Of a stretch of DNA of 64,000 bases, positions 34,101-42,065 are shown piece after piece; position 1 is the first letter of the stretch, and every line of letters starts with the position of its first letter. Source of the DNA: Streptomyces sp. TS71-3 (GTDB lineage Bacteria > Actinomycetota > Actinomycetes > Streptomycetales > Streptomycetaceae); the NCBI RefSeq assembly GCF_018327685.1, contig NZ_BNEL01000001.1, positions 2,480,001 to 2,544,000 of the forward strand, given 5' to 3'. A program made the position numbers and the translations under genes. The notes under the pieces are model-generated. The model saw only the letters and a program-made list of their open reading frames with translations. It had not been told where the DNA came from and made no database searches.

Positions 34101-34403
34101 CTGCGCACGGCGACGTCCGTGCCGGCCCGGCTCTTCGGCGCCGGCGACGACCTCGGCACCGTGGAGCCCGGCAAGCTCGCGGACCTCACGGTGGTCGACG
34201 GCGACCCGTTCCGCCGCTTCGACGACCTGGTCCGCACGGTGTGGGCGATGCGCGACGGTGTCGTGTACCGGGCGGACGACCTGGTCGCCGACACCACTCC
34301 GGCCGCGGCGCGCAGGCGTTCCGCGGACGGCGTCGACTGGCTGGACGTCAGCAGGCAGCTGCGGCGCGAGCCGTGCTGCACGGAGCACGCGTTCGCGCAC
34401 TGA
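31146..34403 (+). CDS. Secreted beta-propeller (PD40/TolB-like) amidohydrolase
   Basis: Encodes 1085 residues. The N-terminus RRGVLKVGLAGAGAAAL is a likely twin-arginine signal. Residues ~55-620 contain repeated WSPDG-type blades (RVAWSPDGSVVAV, GVAWSPDGTRLAF, PSWSPDGRFIAFC), and ~640-1050 are an amidohydrolase barrel with the metal site WDAHTHPW, a Lys in YDFVKTYVR that may be the bridging residue, and LALGTDAPLTP carrying the catalytic Asp. Metal-dependent hydrolysis of an amide or peptide-like substrate outside the cytoplasm is expected; substrate unknown. ATG 31146 has no ribosome site but a TATCTT 15 bp upstream, so it may be leaderless. Confidence 0.85.
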   Translation: MTPFPSDLPRRGVLKVGLAGAGAAALPVPGRAGPPGGSGAVVAEGAQAAEGAPTRRLTFTEGTNASVTASPRGDRLILEVQGVLWAVAREGGTATALTGADLDPARVAWSPDGSVVAVCAYRDGGFHLWTMRPDGSGLKQLTSGPWDDRGVAWSPDGTRLAFASERGGDPAAGSRYRIWTVDVRSGELAPLTDDAGVEDYDPAWHPDGDKVFFVRADAQGGRTLASVPAARRGGAVTVERTVDSGTLVGPAVSADGRVACVHVAGAVQGENPASATLLVDGAPLTDGEDVSPQPPCWTADGTLLYLADGHLRARRPAGSAPGARSGSAPAAAAETIPFTAVLEQTRPRYRRKRFDFDSTAARPVRGVHLPVLAPDGQSVAFVALNTLWVMPVGGRPRALVRGIPTAYVQMPSWDPDGRSVVYAYDGDPNTGGPASDGLTAVRRHWLGDGKDELLAGGGRLNPVLSPDGTRLACHDTTGNLFVRDLAAGKEEQVIAPLGANGLPGRPSWSPDGRFIAFCDRNRLNQRFREGYNVIRVVDVAAKEASVHQPMPHASLSDRGNCGPVWSPDGTAMAFIMDSALWVLPVSPQGAPTGEPVRITDEAADHPSWSGDSRHLLYETSGRLRLVGRDGSGARSIGVPLRYARAVPPRGEVTRVHAGRLWDGTGERVLTDVDIVIAGHRIVAVEQHRAGGSGAGERLIDASGTTVLPGLWDAHTHPWQYTYGGRQTSLNLAYGITSNASLGGFAHEGARIRESVAAGRQAGPRLFATGELIDGSRVAYSMGRAHRTPDGVRRSLDRAVALGYDFVKTYVRAPASTMREAARTAHERLGVPSGSHLLSPGASVGQDLTTHLQATQRSEYGRAYSPTGHSYQDVHETYRGGDFAIVITPFTAISLIGADPDLARDPRVTSLMAPWDAALIEQYAAKPPSDAAILAVREEVAVYKRILADGGRLALGTDAPLTPIGLHVHMGLRALYRYGGLSVAEVLRTATSVPARLFGAGDDLGTVEPGKLADLTVVDGDPFRRFDDLVRTVWAMRDGVVYRADDLVADTTPAAARRRSADGVDWLDVSRQLRREPCCTEHAFAH

Positions 34404-34753
34404 GCCGGACGGTGGCCGGTCGTTCCCCGCGCCCCCCTGATAGGGGCGCAGCCCCGTTTCTTAGGGGCGCGGGGAACTGCGCGACCAGCCACCACCGGCC
34501 GGTGGTCCGGATGCGACAGGATCTGCTGTTTTGGGGCGGTGGCGACCTGACGTCCCCCACTGCCTGAAGGGCGCGGGAGGTGCCCCCGGTCGTGGCTGGC
34601 CGCGCCCACGCGGCGGAGCCGCATATCGACACAGCCCCGCGCCCCTTCGGGGCGCTCCGCGCCGTCGGTTCGCCGGTGTACGACCAAAGGACCAGGCAGG
34701 CTCCGACCGCTGAGACAGGAGCCGATGCCAGTCATGCCCCTTACAGTGGCGGA
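34404..34753. repeat. Intergenic repeat cluster R3
   Basis: Directly 3' of the amidohydrolase are a truncated forward copy of the 19-bp element (34422-34435) and an inverse copy (34464-34482), making a hairpin. A block (34490-34588) then matches 3602-3698, including the second repeat family (34554-34588). No gene is present. Confidence 0.8.
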
Positions 34754-36418
34754 ATGAGCGCCCTTGAACCGCGCGACGCCCCGGCCGGCGCCGCCGAGAC
34801 CGCCGATGAGCCGGACGGGGAGGGAGCGGCGGCCGACCCCGGGGCGGAGGCCGCGCCCGAAGCCGACGGCGCACGCGGCGTGCTGAGCCCGCCGTACCTG
34901 CCGCTCAGCCTCGGGATCGTCTCCGTCGTCCTGGTGATCGCCTTCGAGGCGACCGCCGTCGGCACCGCCATGCCCGTCGCCGCCCGCGAGTTGCACGGCC
35001 TCTCGCTCTACGCCTTCGGCTTCTCCGCGTTCTTCACGACCAGCCTGCTGGGGATGGTCCTGGCCGGGCAGTGGGCCGACCGGCAGGGGCCGCTCGCGTC
35101 GCTCGGCACCGGCATCGGGGCCTTCGCCGCGGGACTCGTGGTGGCCGGAACCGCGAGCTCCATGTGGCTGTTCGTCCTGGGCAGGGCCGTCCAGGGGCTG
35201 GGCGGCGGCCTGGTGATCGTGGCGCTGTACGTGGTCGTGGGGCGGGCCTACCCGGAGCGGCTGCGGCCGTCGATCATGGCGGGGTTCGCGGCCGGGTGGG
35301 TGGTCCCCTCCGTGGTGGGGCCGCTGGTCTCGGGCGCGGTCACCGAACAGCTCGGCTGGCGCTGGGTGTTCCTCGGCATCCCCGTCCTCGTCGTCTTCCC
35401 GCTGGCGCTCGCCCTGCCGCAGATACGGCGCCGTGCCTCGGGGCCGCCGGAGTCGATCCCGGCCGGGGCCCCGGAACCGATCCCGTCTGGGGCCCCGGAG
35501 CCGATCCCGTCTGGGGCCCGGGCCGGGGCTGCCTCCGGAGCCGGCGCCGCAGGGAACCCCGAAGCGACCGCGGCCCCGGACGCCGGGCGTGCCGCACGGG
35601 CGGCCGGCCGCCGCCGTATCCGTCTCGCGCTGGGCGTCTCGGTCGGCGCGGGTCTGGTGCAGTACGCCGCCCAGGACCTGGCCTGGCGCTCCCTGATCCC
35701 GCTGGCCGCCGGCGCGGCGCTGCTGGTGCCCTCGGTGCTGCGGCTGCTGCCGCCCGGCACGTACCGGGCGGTCCGCGGGCTGCCGTCCGTGGTGCTGCTG
35801 CGGGGGGTCGCGGCCGGATCGTTCATCGCGGCGGAGTCGTTCGTGCCGCTGATGCTGGTCACCCAGCGCGGCCTGTCGCCGACGCTCGCCGGGCTCTCGC
35901 TGGCGCTGGGCGGCGCCACCTGGTCGCTGGGCAGCTACGTGCAGTCCAGGCCCCGCGCCCAGCCGCACCGGGAGCGGCTGATGGCGGCCGGGATGCTGCT
36001 TGTCACGCTCGCCATCGCGGCGGTGCCCACCGCGCTGATCGAGGCCGTGCCCGTCTGGATCGTCGCGCTCGCCTGGGGCGTCGGCTGCCTGGGCATGGGC
36101 CTGGTGATCTCGTCCACCAGCGTGCTGCTGCTCAAGCTGTCCGCGCCGCACGAGGCGGGCGCCAACTCCGCGGCGCTGCAGATCTCCGACGGTCTCTCCA
36201 ACGCGCTGCTACTCGCCGCGGGCGGCGCCGCGTTCGCCGCGCTCGGCGGTGGATCGGTCGCCCCGGCGGACACGGCCGGCTCGGCGGCGGCCACCGCAAC
36301 CGCCTCCCACCCCGCCGCGTTCACCGTGGTCTTCCTGCCGATGGCGGTCGTCGCCCTGGCCGGCGTGTGGGTCACCACGCGGCTGCGGAAGCGGGAGCGG
36401 GAGCCTGGGCGCGTCTGA
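34754..36418 (+). CDS. MFS-family transporter
   Basis: Encodes 554 residues and about 12-14 transmembrane helices after a ~45-residue acidic Ala/Glu/Asp-rich lead. Motif A is visible as GQWADRQGP; FVLGRAVQGLGGGLVIVALY is a typical helix-4 motif. Proton-driven export of drugs or small molecules is likely; the substrate is unknown. The central cytoplasmic loop (about residues 232-270) contains three copies of an eight-residue repeat (GAPEPIPS) from a 24-bp in-frame DNA repeat (35446-35517). It lies upstream of the helicase gene on the same strand, with 166 bp between. Confidence 0.9.
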   Translation: MSALEPRDAPAGAAETADEPDGEGAAADPGAEAAPEADGARGVLSPPYLPLSLGIVSVVLVIAFEATAVGTAMPVAARELHGLSLYAFGFSAFFTTSLLGMVLAGQWADRQGPLASLGTGIGAFAAGLVVAGTASSMWLFVLGRAVQGLGGGLVIVALYVVVGRAYPERLRPSIMAGFAAGWVVPSVVGPLVSGAVTEQLGWRWVFLGIPVLVVFPLALALPQIRRRASGPPESIPAGAPEPIPSGAPEPIPSGARAGAASGAGAAGNPEATAAPDAGRAARAAGRRRIRLALGVSVGAGLVQYAAQDLAWRSLIPLAAGAALLVPSVLRLLPPGTYRAVRGLPSVVLLRGVAAGSFIAAESFVPLMLVTQRGLSPTLAGLSLALGGATWSLGSYVQSRPRAQPHRERLMAAGMLLVTLAIAAVPTALIEAVPVWIVALAWGVGCLGMGLVISSTSVLLLKLSAPHEAGANSAALQISDGLSNALLLAAGGAAFAALGGGSVAPADTAGSAAATATASHPAAFTVVFLPMAVVALAGVWVTTRLRKREREPGRV

Positions 36419-36529
36419 GGCCATGGAGGGTGCCCCAGGCGCCCCCTGAGACGCATCCCGCCCCGACTGTGACCTCTGTCCCACCCCGCCGCCGTCCGCC
36501 TCGTACCGCCTGGTGGCGCGGAAGCCGCC

Positions 36530-36540
36530 GTATAGGGTGG
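36530..36540 (+). promoter_or_regulatory. -10-like box before the helicase gene
   Basis: TATAGGGT in an otherwise GC-rich stretch. If used, transcription starts near 36542, which makes GTG 36585 rather than GTG 36513 the start of the helicase gene. Confidence 0.4.
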
Positions 36541-36584
36541 CCCGGTTGCCGTTCCCGCCGACCGAGCCATCCGGACCGGAGACC

Positions 36585-38438
36585 GTGACTACCAGCTCCT
36601 CCACCACCAGCGCCTCCTCCCACTCGTCCCCTTCCTCATCGCCGTCCTCGTCCTCCTCGTCCTCCTCGTCCCACCACCTGTCTCCCGCCTTTCCGGGCCG
36701 CGCGCCCTGGGGCACGGCGGGCAAGCTGCGTGCCTGGCAGCAGGGGGCCATGGACCGGTACATCCAGGAGCAGCCGCGGGACTTCCTGGCCGTGGCGACA
36801 CCGGGAGCCGGCAAGACGACCTTCGCGCTGACCCTCGCCTCCTGGCTGCTGCACCACCACGTCGTGCAGCAGGTGACGGTGGTCGCGCCGACCGAGCACC
36901 TGAAGAAGCAGTGGGCCGAGGCCGCCGCGCGGATCGGCATCCGGCTCGACCCCGAGTACAGCGCGGGCCCGCTCAGCCGCGACTACCACGGCATCGCCAT
37001 CACCTACGCGGGCGTGGGCGTGCGGCCCATGCTGCACCGCAACCGCGTCGAGCAGCGCAAGACCCTCGTCATCCTCGACGAGATCCACCACGCCGGCGAC
37101 TCCAAGTCCTGGGGCGAGGCGTGCCTGGAGGCGTTCGAGCCCGCCACCCGGCGGCTCGCGCTCACCGGCACGCCGTTCCGCTCCGACACGAACCCCATCC
37201 CCTTCGTCGCGTACGAGGAGGGCAACGACGGGATCCGGCGGTCCGCCGCCGACTACACGTACGGATACGGCAGCGCGCTCCACGACGGCGTGGTGCGGCC
37301 GGTCATCTTCCTCAGCTACAGCGGCAACATGCGCTGGCGCACCAAGGCCGGCGACGAGATCGCCGCGCGCCTCGGCGAGCCGATGACCAAGGACGCCGTC
37401 TCGCAGGCCTGGCGCACGGCGCTCGACCCGCGAGGCGACTGGATGCCGAACGTGCTGAGCGCCGCCGACCGCCGCCTCAGCGAGGTCCGCAAGGGCATCC
37501 CCGACGCGGGCGGCCTCGTCATCGCCTCCGACCAGGACTCGGCACGCGCGTACGCGAAGCTGCTCCGCGAGGTCACCGGCGAGAAGGCCACCGTGGTGCT
37601 GTCGGACGACGGCGGCGCCTCCGGGCGCATCGACGAGTTCAGCGAGGGCGATGCCCGCTGGATGGTCGCGGTGCGGATGGTGTCGGAGGGCGTCGACGTG
37701 CCGCGGCTCGCGGTCGGCGTGTACGCGACGACGATCTCCACCCCGCTCTTCTTCGCCCAGGCGGTGGGCCGTTTCGTGCGGTCCAGGCGGCGCGGCGAGA
37801 CCGCGTCCGTGTTCCTGCCGACCATCCCCGACCTGCTCGGCTTCGCGGGCGAGATGGAGGTCGAGCGGGACCACGTCCTCGACAAGCCGAAGAAGGACGG
37901 CGAGGAGGACCCGTACGCCGAGTCCGAGAAGGAGATGGCCGAGGCCAACAGGGAAGAGGACGAGGACACCGGCGAGCAGGACGCGCTGCCGTTCGAGGCC
38001 CTGGAGTCCGACGCGGTCTTCGACCGGGTGCTGTACGACGGCGCCGAGTTCGGCATGCAGGCGCACCCCGGCAGCGACGAGGAGCAGGACTACCTCGGCA
38101 TCCCCGGGCTGCTGGAGCCGGACCAGGTGCAGATGCTGCTCCAGAAGCGGCAGGCACGGCAGATCGCGCACAGCCGGAAGAAGCCGGACGAGGAGGCCGA
38201 TCTCCTCGAACTTCCCGCGGAGCGGCGGCCCGTGGTCAGCCACAAGGAGCTGATGGAGCTGCGGAAGCGGCTCAACACGCTGGTGAGTGCGTATGTCCAC
38301 CAGAGTGGGAAGCCGCATGGGGTGATCCATACCGAGTTGCGGAAGGTGTGTGGGGGGCCGGCCAGTGCGGAGGCTACTGCGGGGCAGATTCGGCAGCGGA
38401 TAGCCAAGGTGCAGGAGTGGGCTACGCGGATGCGGTGA
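36585..38438 (+). CDS. DEAD/DEAH-box superfamily 2 helicase
   Basis: Encodes 617 residues from GTG 36585 (GTG 36513 would add 24). Motif I is ATPGAGKTTFALTLA, motif II is the DEIHHA box (VILDEIHHAGDSKSWGEA), motif III is LALTGTPFRSD, and motifs V/VI are RMVSEGVDVPRLAVGVYAT and QAVGRFVRSRRRGET. The fold is like XPB/type-III restriction helicases, but no nuclease domain is seen. The N-terminus (~1-35) is an extreme Ser tract from a TCC/TCG repeat in the DNA, and a highly acidic linker lies near 430-470. It probably acts in DNA or RNA metabolism; the substrate is unproven. Confidence 0.88.
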   Translation: MTTSSSTTSASSHSSPSSSPSSSSSSSSSHHLSPAFPGRAPWGTAGKLRAWQQGAMDRYIQEQPRDFLAVATPGAGKTTFALTLASWLLHHHVVQQVTVVAPTEHLKKQWAEAAARIGIRLDPEYSAGPLSRDYHGIAITYAGVGVRPMLHRNRVEQRKTLVILDEIHHAGDSKSWGEACLEAFEPATRRLALTGTPFRSDTNPIPFVAYEEGNDGIRRSAADYTYGYGSALHDGVVRPVIFLSYSGNMRWRTKAGDEIAARLGEPMTKDAVSQAWRTALDPRGDWMPNVLSAADRRLSEVRKGIPDAGGLVIASDQDSARAYAKLLREVTGEKATVVLSDDGGASGRIDEFSEGDARWMVAVRMVSEGVDVPRLAVGVYATTISTPLFFAQAVGRFVRSRRRGETASVFLPTIPDLLGFAGEMEVERDHVLDKPKKDGEEDPYAESEKEMAEANREEDEDTGEQDALPFEALESDAVFDRVLYDGAEFGMQAHPGSDEEQDYLGIPGLLEPDQVQMLLQKRQARQIAHSRKKPDEEADLLELPAERRPVVSHKELMELRKRLNTLVSAYVHQSGKPHGVIHTELRKVCGGPASAEATAGQIRQRIAKVQEWATRMR

Positions 38439-39158
38439 GGGTCCGCCCCTTTCGGGGGCCGCGGGCGGCCCCCGGTTCCCCGGCTTGGTGCGGTGGGCGA
38501 TTCTGACGGGTTCGCCGTGGTGTTTTGCGCAGTTCCCCGCGCCCCTTATTTCCGGGGCTGCGCCCCGAGCGGCTTCGTCTCCCGCGTTGAGGCGGTGGCG
38601 ATGTGACGTCCCCCACTGCCTGAAGGGCGCGGGGATGGGGGTACCTCCCACGCCTTTAGGACAGTGGGGGAGCGACCAACCATGACGAGGCCGCGCATCG
38701 CCACTCCCCCGGCGGGGCAGACGCGGGGCCCGGGGCGCAGCCCCGCACGAAAAGGGCGCGGGGAACTGCGCAAAAGCCACGACGAAGCCGCACATCGCCA
38801 CTCCCCCAGCGGGGCAGACGCGGGGCCCAGGGCGCAGCCCCGCATGAAGGGGGCGGCATGGTTACTTGCTGTACGCCGTACGTACACGGCGATTCCCGGC
38901 GAAACGCCCACCATGCTGCCCGGATTCTGGACGGAGTCTTCCGCTGAGCGAACCCGCTCGCTACCGTCCGGATACGCACACGCCCCGTGGTAGCGCAGCC
39001 GCGGAGTGCAGCCAGCCCTGCGCGACTCTTACGGGAGCCAGGCACAGCCCCCGGGGTCGCTGACCGTACCGGCGGCCTCTTGAAGCGCGTCGCCGATGGG
39101 ACCGGAGGCGCACACTCCGCTCAGGGGCCGCCTACCCTCACCATGAAGGAGGGGCGTC
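38439..39158. repeat. Intergenic repeat cluster R4
   Basis: The 19-bp element is forward at 38527 and inverse at 38753 (first base changed). Between them, 38608-38672 is a folded copy of the second family. A ~60-bp segment (starting GCCGCGCATCGCCACTCCCC at 38690) is directly repeated at 38787, 97 bp apart. The hpdR promoter should lie within the last 60 bp (TACCCT at 39133 is a possible -10). No gene is present. Confidence 0.8.
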
Positions 39159-39800
39159 GTGACCGCGGAGACATCCCAGACGCTCGACCGGGGCCTCAGG
39201 GTCCTCAAGCTGCTCGCCGACACCGACCACGGCCTGACCGTCACCGAACTCTCCACCCGGCTCGGCGTGAACCGCACCGTCGTCTACCGGCTGCTCGCCA
39301 CCCTCGAACAGCATGCCCTGGTCCGCCGCGACCTGGGCGGCCGGGCCCGGGTCGGCCTCGGCGTGCTGCGCCTGGGGCGGCAGGTGCACCCGCTGGTGCG
39401 CGAGGCGGCGCTGCCGGCCCTGCGCTCGCTCGCCGAGGACGTCGGGGCGACCGCTCACCTCACCCTCGTCGACGGCACCGAGGCGCTGGCCGTCGCCGTC
39501 GTCGAGCCGACGTGGACGGACTACCACGTGGCGTACCGGACGGGTTTCCGGCACGCGCTGGACCAGGGCGCGGCGGGGCGGGCCATCCTGGCGGCCCGGC
39601 AGGCCATGGCCAAGGACCCGGGGTACACCCTGACGTACGGGGAACTGGAGGCCGGCGCGAGCGGAGCCGCGGCGCCGCTGCTCGGGGTGAGCGGGGTGGA
39701 GGGCAGCGTGGGCGTGGTGATGCTGTCGGACACCGTGCCGGAGGAAGTGGGCACCCGCGTGGTGGACGCCGCCCGAGAGGTGGCGCAGGCACTGCGCTGA
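39159..39800 (+). CDS. hpdR: IclR-family repressor (HpdR-like)
   Basis: Encodes 213 residues from GTG 39159 with AAGGAGGGG upstream. A winged helix-turn-helix spans ~8-65 (LDRGLRVLKLLADTDHGLTV, ELSTRLGVNRTVVYRLLATL), followed by a slightly shortened IclR effector domain. From memory, S. coelicolor HpdR is an IclR-type repressor of hppD and hpdA, and the gene sits in the same relative place; the symbol is by synteny. It lies 6 kb from hppD, on the same strand, with the S16 gene and betaine-transporter operon between. It could also be the reader of the TGGAA-type palindrome before the malic enzyme, but that is speculation. Confidence 0.85.
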   Translation: MTAETSQTLDRGLRVLKLLADTDHGLTVTELSTRLGVNRTVVYRLLATLEQHALVRRDLGGRARVGLGVLRLGRQVHPLVREAALPALRSLAEDVGATAHLTLVDGTEALAVAVVEPTWTDYHVAYRTGFRHALDQGAAGRAILAARQAMAKDPGYTLTYGELEAGASGAAAPLLGVSGVEGSVGVVMLSDTVPEEVGTRVVDAAREVAQALR

Positions 39801-39808
39801 CGGGCCGC

Positions 39809-39870
39809 GGGCGCCGCACAGACGGGCCCGCAGGCGCCGCACAGACGGGGCCGCAGGTGCTGCACCGACG
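39809..39870. repeat. 23-bp tandem repeat
   Basis: About 2.5 copies of a unit containing GCCGCACAGACGGGGCCGCA lie between hpdR and the S16 gene; the third copy is diverged. Confidence 0.7.
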
Positions 39871-40000
39871 ATGCCGATGGGTGCCGATGGACTTCGTCCG
39901 AGGGGCCACTGGCCCCGCACCGACGGGACCGATGACCCTGCGCCGACGCGTCGCGGGCCCGCGCCGAAAGGGCCCGGTTCGGCCGCCCGCCCCGCTCCGT

Positions 40001-40013
40001 TAGATTGGGGGTG
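40001..40013 (+). promoter_or_regulatory. Leaderless-type -10 box
   Basis: TAGATT (40001-40006) ends 6 bp before GTG 40013, and no Shine-Dalgarno precedes that start. This suggests transcription begins at the start codon. Confidence 0.5.
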
Positions 40014-40795
40014 TGTTTCGTCTGAGCCGGGGCAAGGCCCTCGTCGTCTGTGGTGTGCCTGTGGTGGGACTGATCGCCTCTGCCGCGCTCGCCCCGCTGC
40101 CCTTCTCCGTGGCACAGCCCGGAGTCACCGCGAACGTCCTGGGCACCTACCGGGGTGCCGAGGTCGTCAGCGTCACCGGCACGCCCACGCGGCACACCGA
40201 TGGCCAGCTCAGGATGACCACGATCGCGGCCACCGGGCCCGACCAGGACGTCTACCTCGGCGACGTGGTCGACGGGTGGTTCCGCACCGACCGCACCGTC
40301 CTGCCCCACGACTCCGTCTACCCGGGCGGGAACACCCAGGAGAGCGAGCGGCGCAACACCGAGGAGATGAAGCAGTCGCAGGACAGCGCCACCACGGCGG
40401 CGCTCGGCTACCTCGGCAGGAAGCCCTCCGACGTGCACGTGAAGCTGCGCCTCGCCGACGTGGGCGGACCGAGCGCCGGGCTGCTCTTCTCGCTCGGCAT
40501 CATCGACAAGGTGGCCGGCGACGGCAGCGGCGGCGATCTCACCGGCGGCCGGGTCGTCGCCGGCACCGGCACGATCGCCTCGGACGGCTCGGTGGGCACC
40601 GTCGGCGGGGTGGCCCTGAAGACCCGGGCGGCCCGGCGCGACGGCGCCACCGTCTTCCTCGTGCCCAAGGGGGAGTGCTCGGAGGCCCAGACGGACCTGC
40701 CCAAGGGCCTGCGCCTCGTGGCCGTCACCACCCTCAAGGGCGCCATCCAGTCACTGCGGGCACTGAGGTCCGGCGGATCGGTGCCGGGCTGCTGA
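40013..40795 (+). CDS. Membrane-anchored S16 (Lon-like) protease domain protein
   Basis: Encodes 260 residues. One N-terminal membrane helix (ALVVCGVPVVGLIASAALAP) is followed by an external domain ending in a Lon-type S16 protease fold: the catalytic Ser in ADVGGPSAGLLFSLG and the Lys in VGGVALKTRAARRDG. Related actinobacterial proteins usually have a PDZ domain between the helix and the protease (about 340 residues); here it is missing. It may be a signalling or quality-control protease outside the membrane. The start looks leaderless. Confidence 0.85.
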   Translation: MFRLSRGKALVVCGVPVVGLIASAALAPLPFSVAQPGVTANVLGTYRGAEVVSVTGTPTRHTDGQLRMTTIAATGPDQDVYLGDVVDGWFRTDRTVLPHDSVYPGGNTQESERRNTEEMKQSQDSATTAALGYLGRKPSDVHVKLRLADVGGPSAGLLFSLGIIDKVAGDGSGGDLTGGRVVAGTGTIASDGSVGTVGGVALKTRAARRDGATVFLVPKGECSEAQTDLPKGLRLVAVTTLKGAIQSLRALRSGGSVPGC

Positions 40796-40916
40796 GGACC
40801 GTCCCCCCTCCGGCGACCTGCGGGACCTCCGAAGCCCGCGAGCGCGGGGACCGGCCGGACAACCCGACCCCCACACCCCCGGAACACCCCTGAAGACATC
40901 AGGAACACCTCCGGAA

Positions 40917-40999
40917 GCCCCCGGACCACCTCCGAAAGACCCCCGGACCACCCCCGGACCACCCCCGGACCACCCTCGGACCACCCTCGGACCACCTCC
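40917..40999. repeat. 12-bp minisatellite (CCCCCGGACCAC)
   Basis: Six or seven near-identical 12-bp units lie between the convergent S16 and betaine-binding-protein genes. The period is a multiple of three but no ORF uses it. Confidence 0.85.
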
Positions 41000-41012
41000 G
41001 GCCCCCCGTCCC

Positions 41013-42065
41013 TCACCGCTTCACGAACCCCTCCTTCACCAACCAGTCCAGCGCCACCTCGTGCGGATCCTGGCCGTCCACGTCGACCTTGCCGTTGAGG
41101 TCCTGGGCGACGTCGTTGGTGAGCTTCCTGGTGATCGGGTCGAGGATGCTCCGTATGGCCGGGTACTTCTTCAGCGTCGCCGAGCTGACCTGCGGCGCGG
41201 CGTTGTAGTTCGGGAAGAAGTGCCGGTCGTCCCGGAGCACGCTGAGGTTCAGGGCCTTGACGCGGCCGTCGGTCGTGAAGATCTCGCCGAAGGTGCAGGC
41301 ACCCTTCGCGACCTGCGTGTAGACGATGCCGGAGTCCATCTTCCGGATCTTCGAGGCCGGCACGTGCATGCCGTAGGCGCGCTCCATGCCCGGCAGGCCG
41401 TCCTCCCGCACGGCGAACTCGCCGTCCACGCAGAGGGTGACCGCCCCGGGGTCCTTCTTCGCCAGCTTCGCCACGTCCGACAGGGTGTGGACGCCGTACT
41501 TGCGTGCGTTGGCCGGATTGAGCGCCAGGGCGTAGGTGTTGTTGAGGTCCGCGGGCGCCAGCCACGTGAGGCCGTTGCGCAGGTCCTCGTCGTGGACCTT
41601 CTGCCACTGCTTCCGCGGGTCGGGCTCGGGCTTGGTGTGGCCGAGGTAGGTGATCCAGCCGGTGCCCGTGTACTCGAACGAGACGTCCGCCTCGCCGCGC
41701 TGGACGGCCGCACGGGCGCCGAACGAGCCCTGGATGCCGGTCCGGTCCACGACCTTCGCACCCGCCGCCTCCAGCGCGATGCCCAGCACCGCGCCGAGGA
41801 CCAGTTGCTCGGTGAACTCCTTCGAGGCGACGGTGAAGTCGGCGCCCGCGAGCGGCCGGCCCTTGCCGATGGTGCCCGGTCTGACCGTGTCGACCATCGG
41901 CGAGCCGCTGGTGAGCCCGCAGGCGGTCAGGACGGTCGCCAGGCCGGCGGCCAGCGCCGCGAAGGCGGTCCTGCGCAGGGCGCTCGCGCCCCGTGTGGGA
42001 GGAGCGGTTGCGCCCCGTGTGGGAAGAGCGCTTGCGCCCCGTACGTGACGGGAGTGGTTCCTCAT
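41013..42065 (-). CDS. Glycine betaine/choline-type ABC transporter substrate-binding lipoprotein
   Basis: Encodes 350 residues. A lipobox is at LTAC (Cys49) after an unusually long n-region, followed by an OpuAC/ProX-type domain (GADFTVASKEFTEQLVLGAV, AAVQRGEADVSFEYTGTGWI, NPANARKYGVHTLSDVAKLA). It binds quaternary amines outside the membrane for osmoprotection or as carbon/nitrogen source. The n-region is built from a 24-bp DNA repeat (RGASALPT-RGATAPPT-RGASALRR). The start overlaps the permease stop by 4 bp. It is the last gene of the operon. Confidence 0.9.
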   Translation of the reverse strand: MRNHSRHVRGASALPTRGATAPPTRGASALRRTAFAALAAGLATVLTACGLTSGSPMVDTVRPGTIGKGRPLAGADFTVASKEFTEQLVLGAVLGIALEAAGAKVVDRTGIQGSFGARAAVQRGEADVSFEYTGTGWITYLGHTKPEPDPRKQWQKVHDEDLRNGLTWLAPADLNNTYALALNPANARKYGVHTLSDVAKLAKKDPGAVTLCVDGEFAVREDGLPGMERAYGMHVPASKIRKMDSGIVYTQVAKGACTFGEIFTTDGRVKALNLSVLRDDRHFFPNYNAAPQVSSATLKKYPAIRSILDPITRKLTNDVAQDLNGKVDVDGQDPHEVALDWLVKEGFVKR

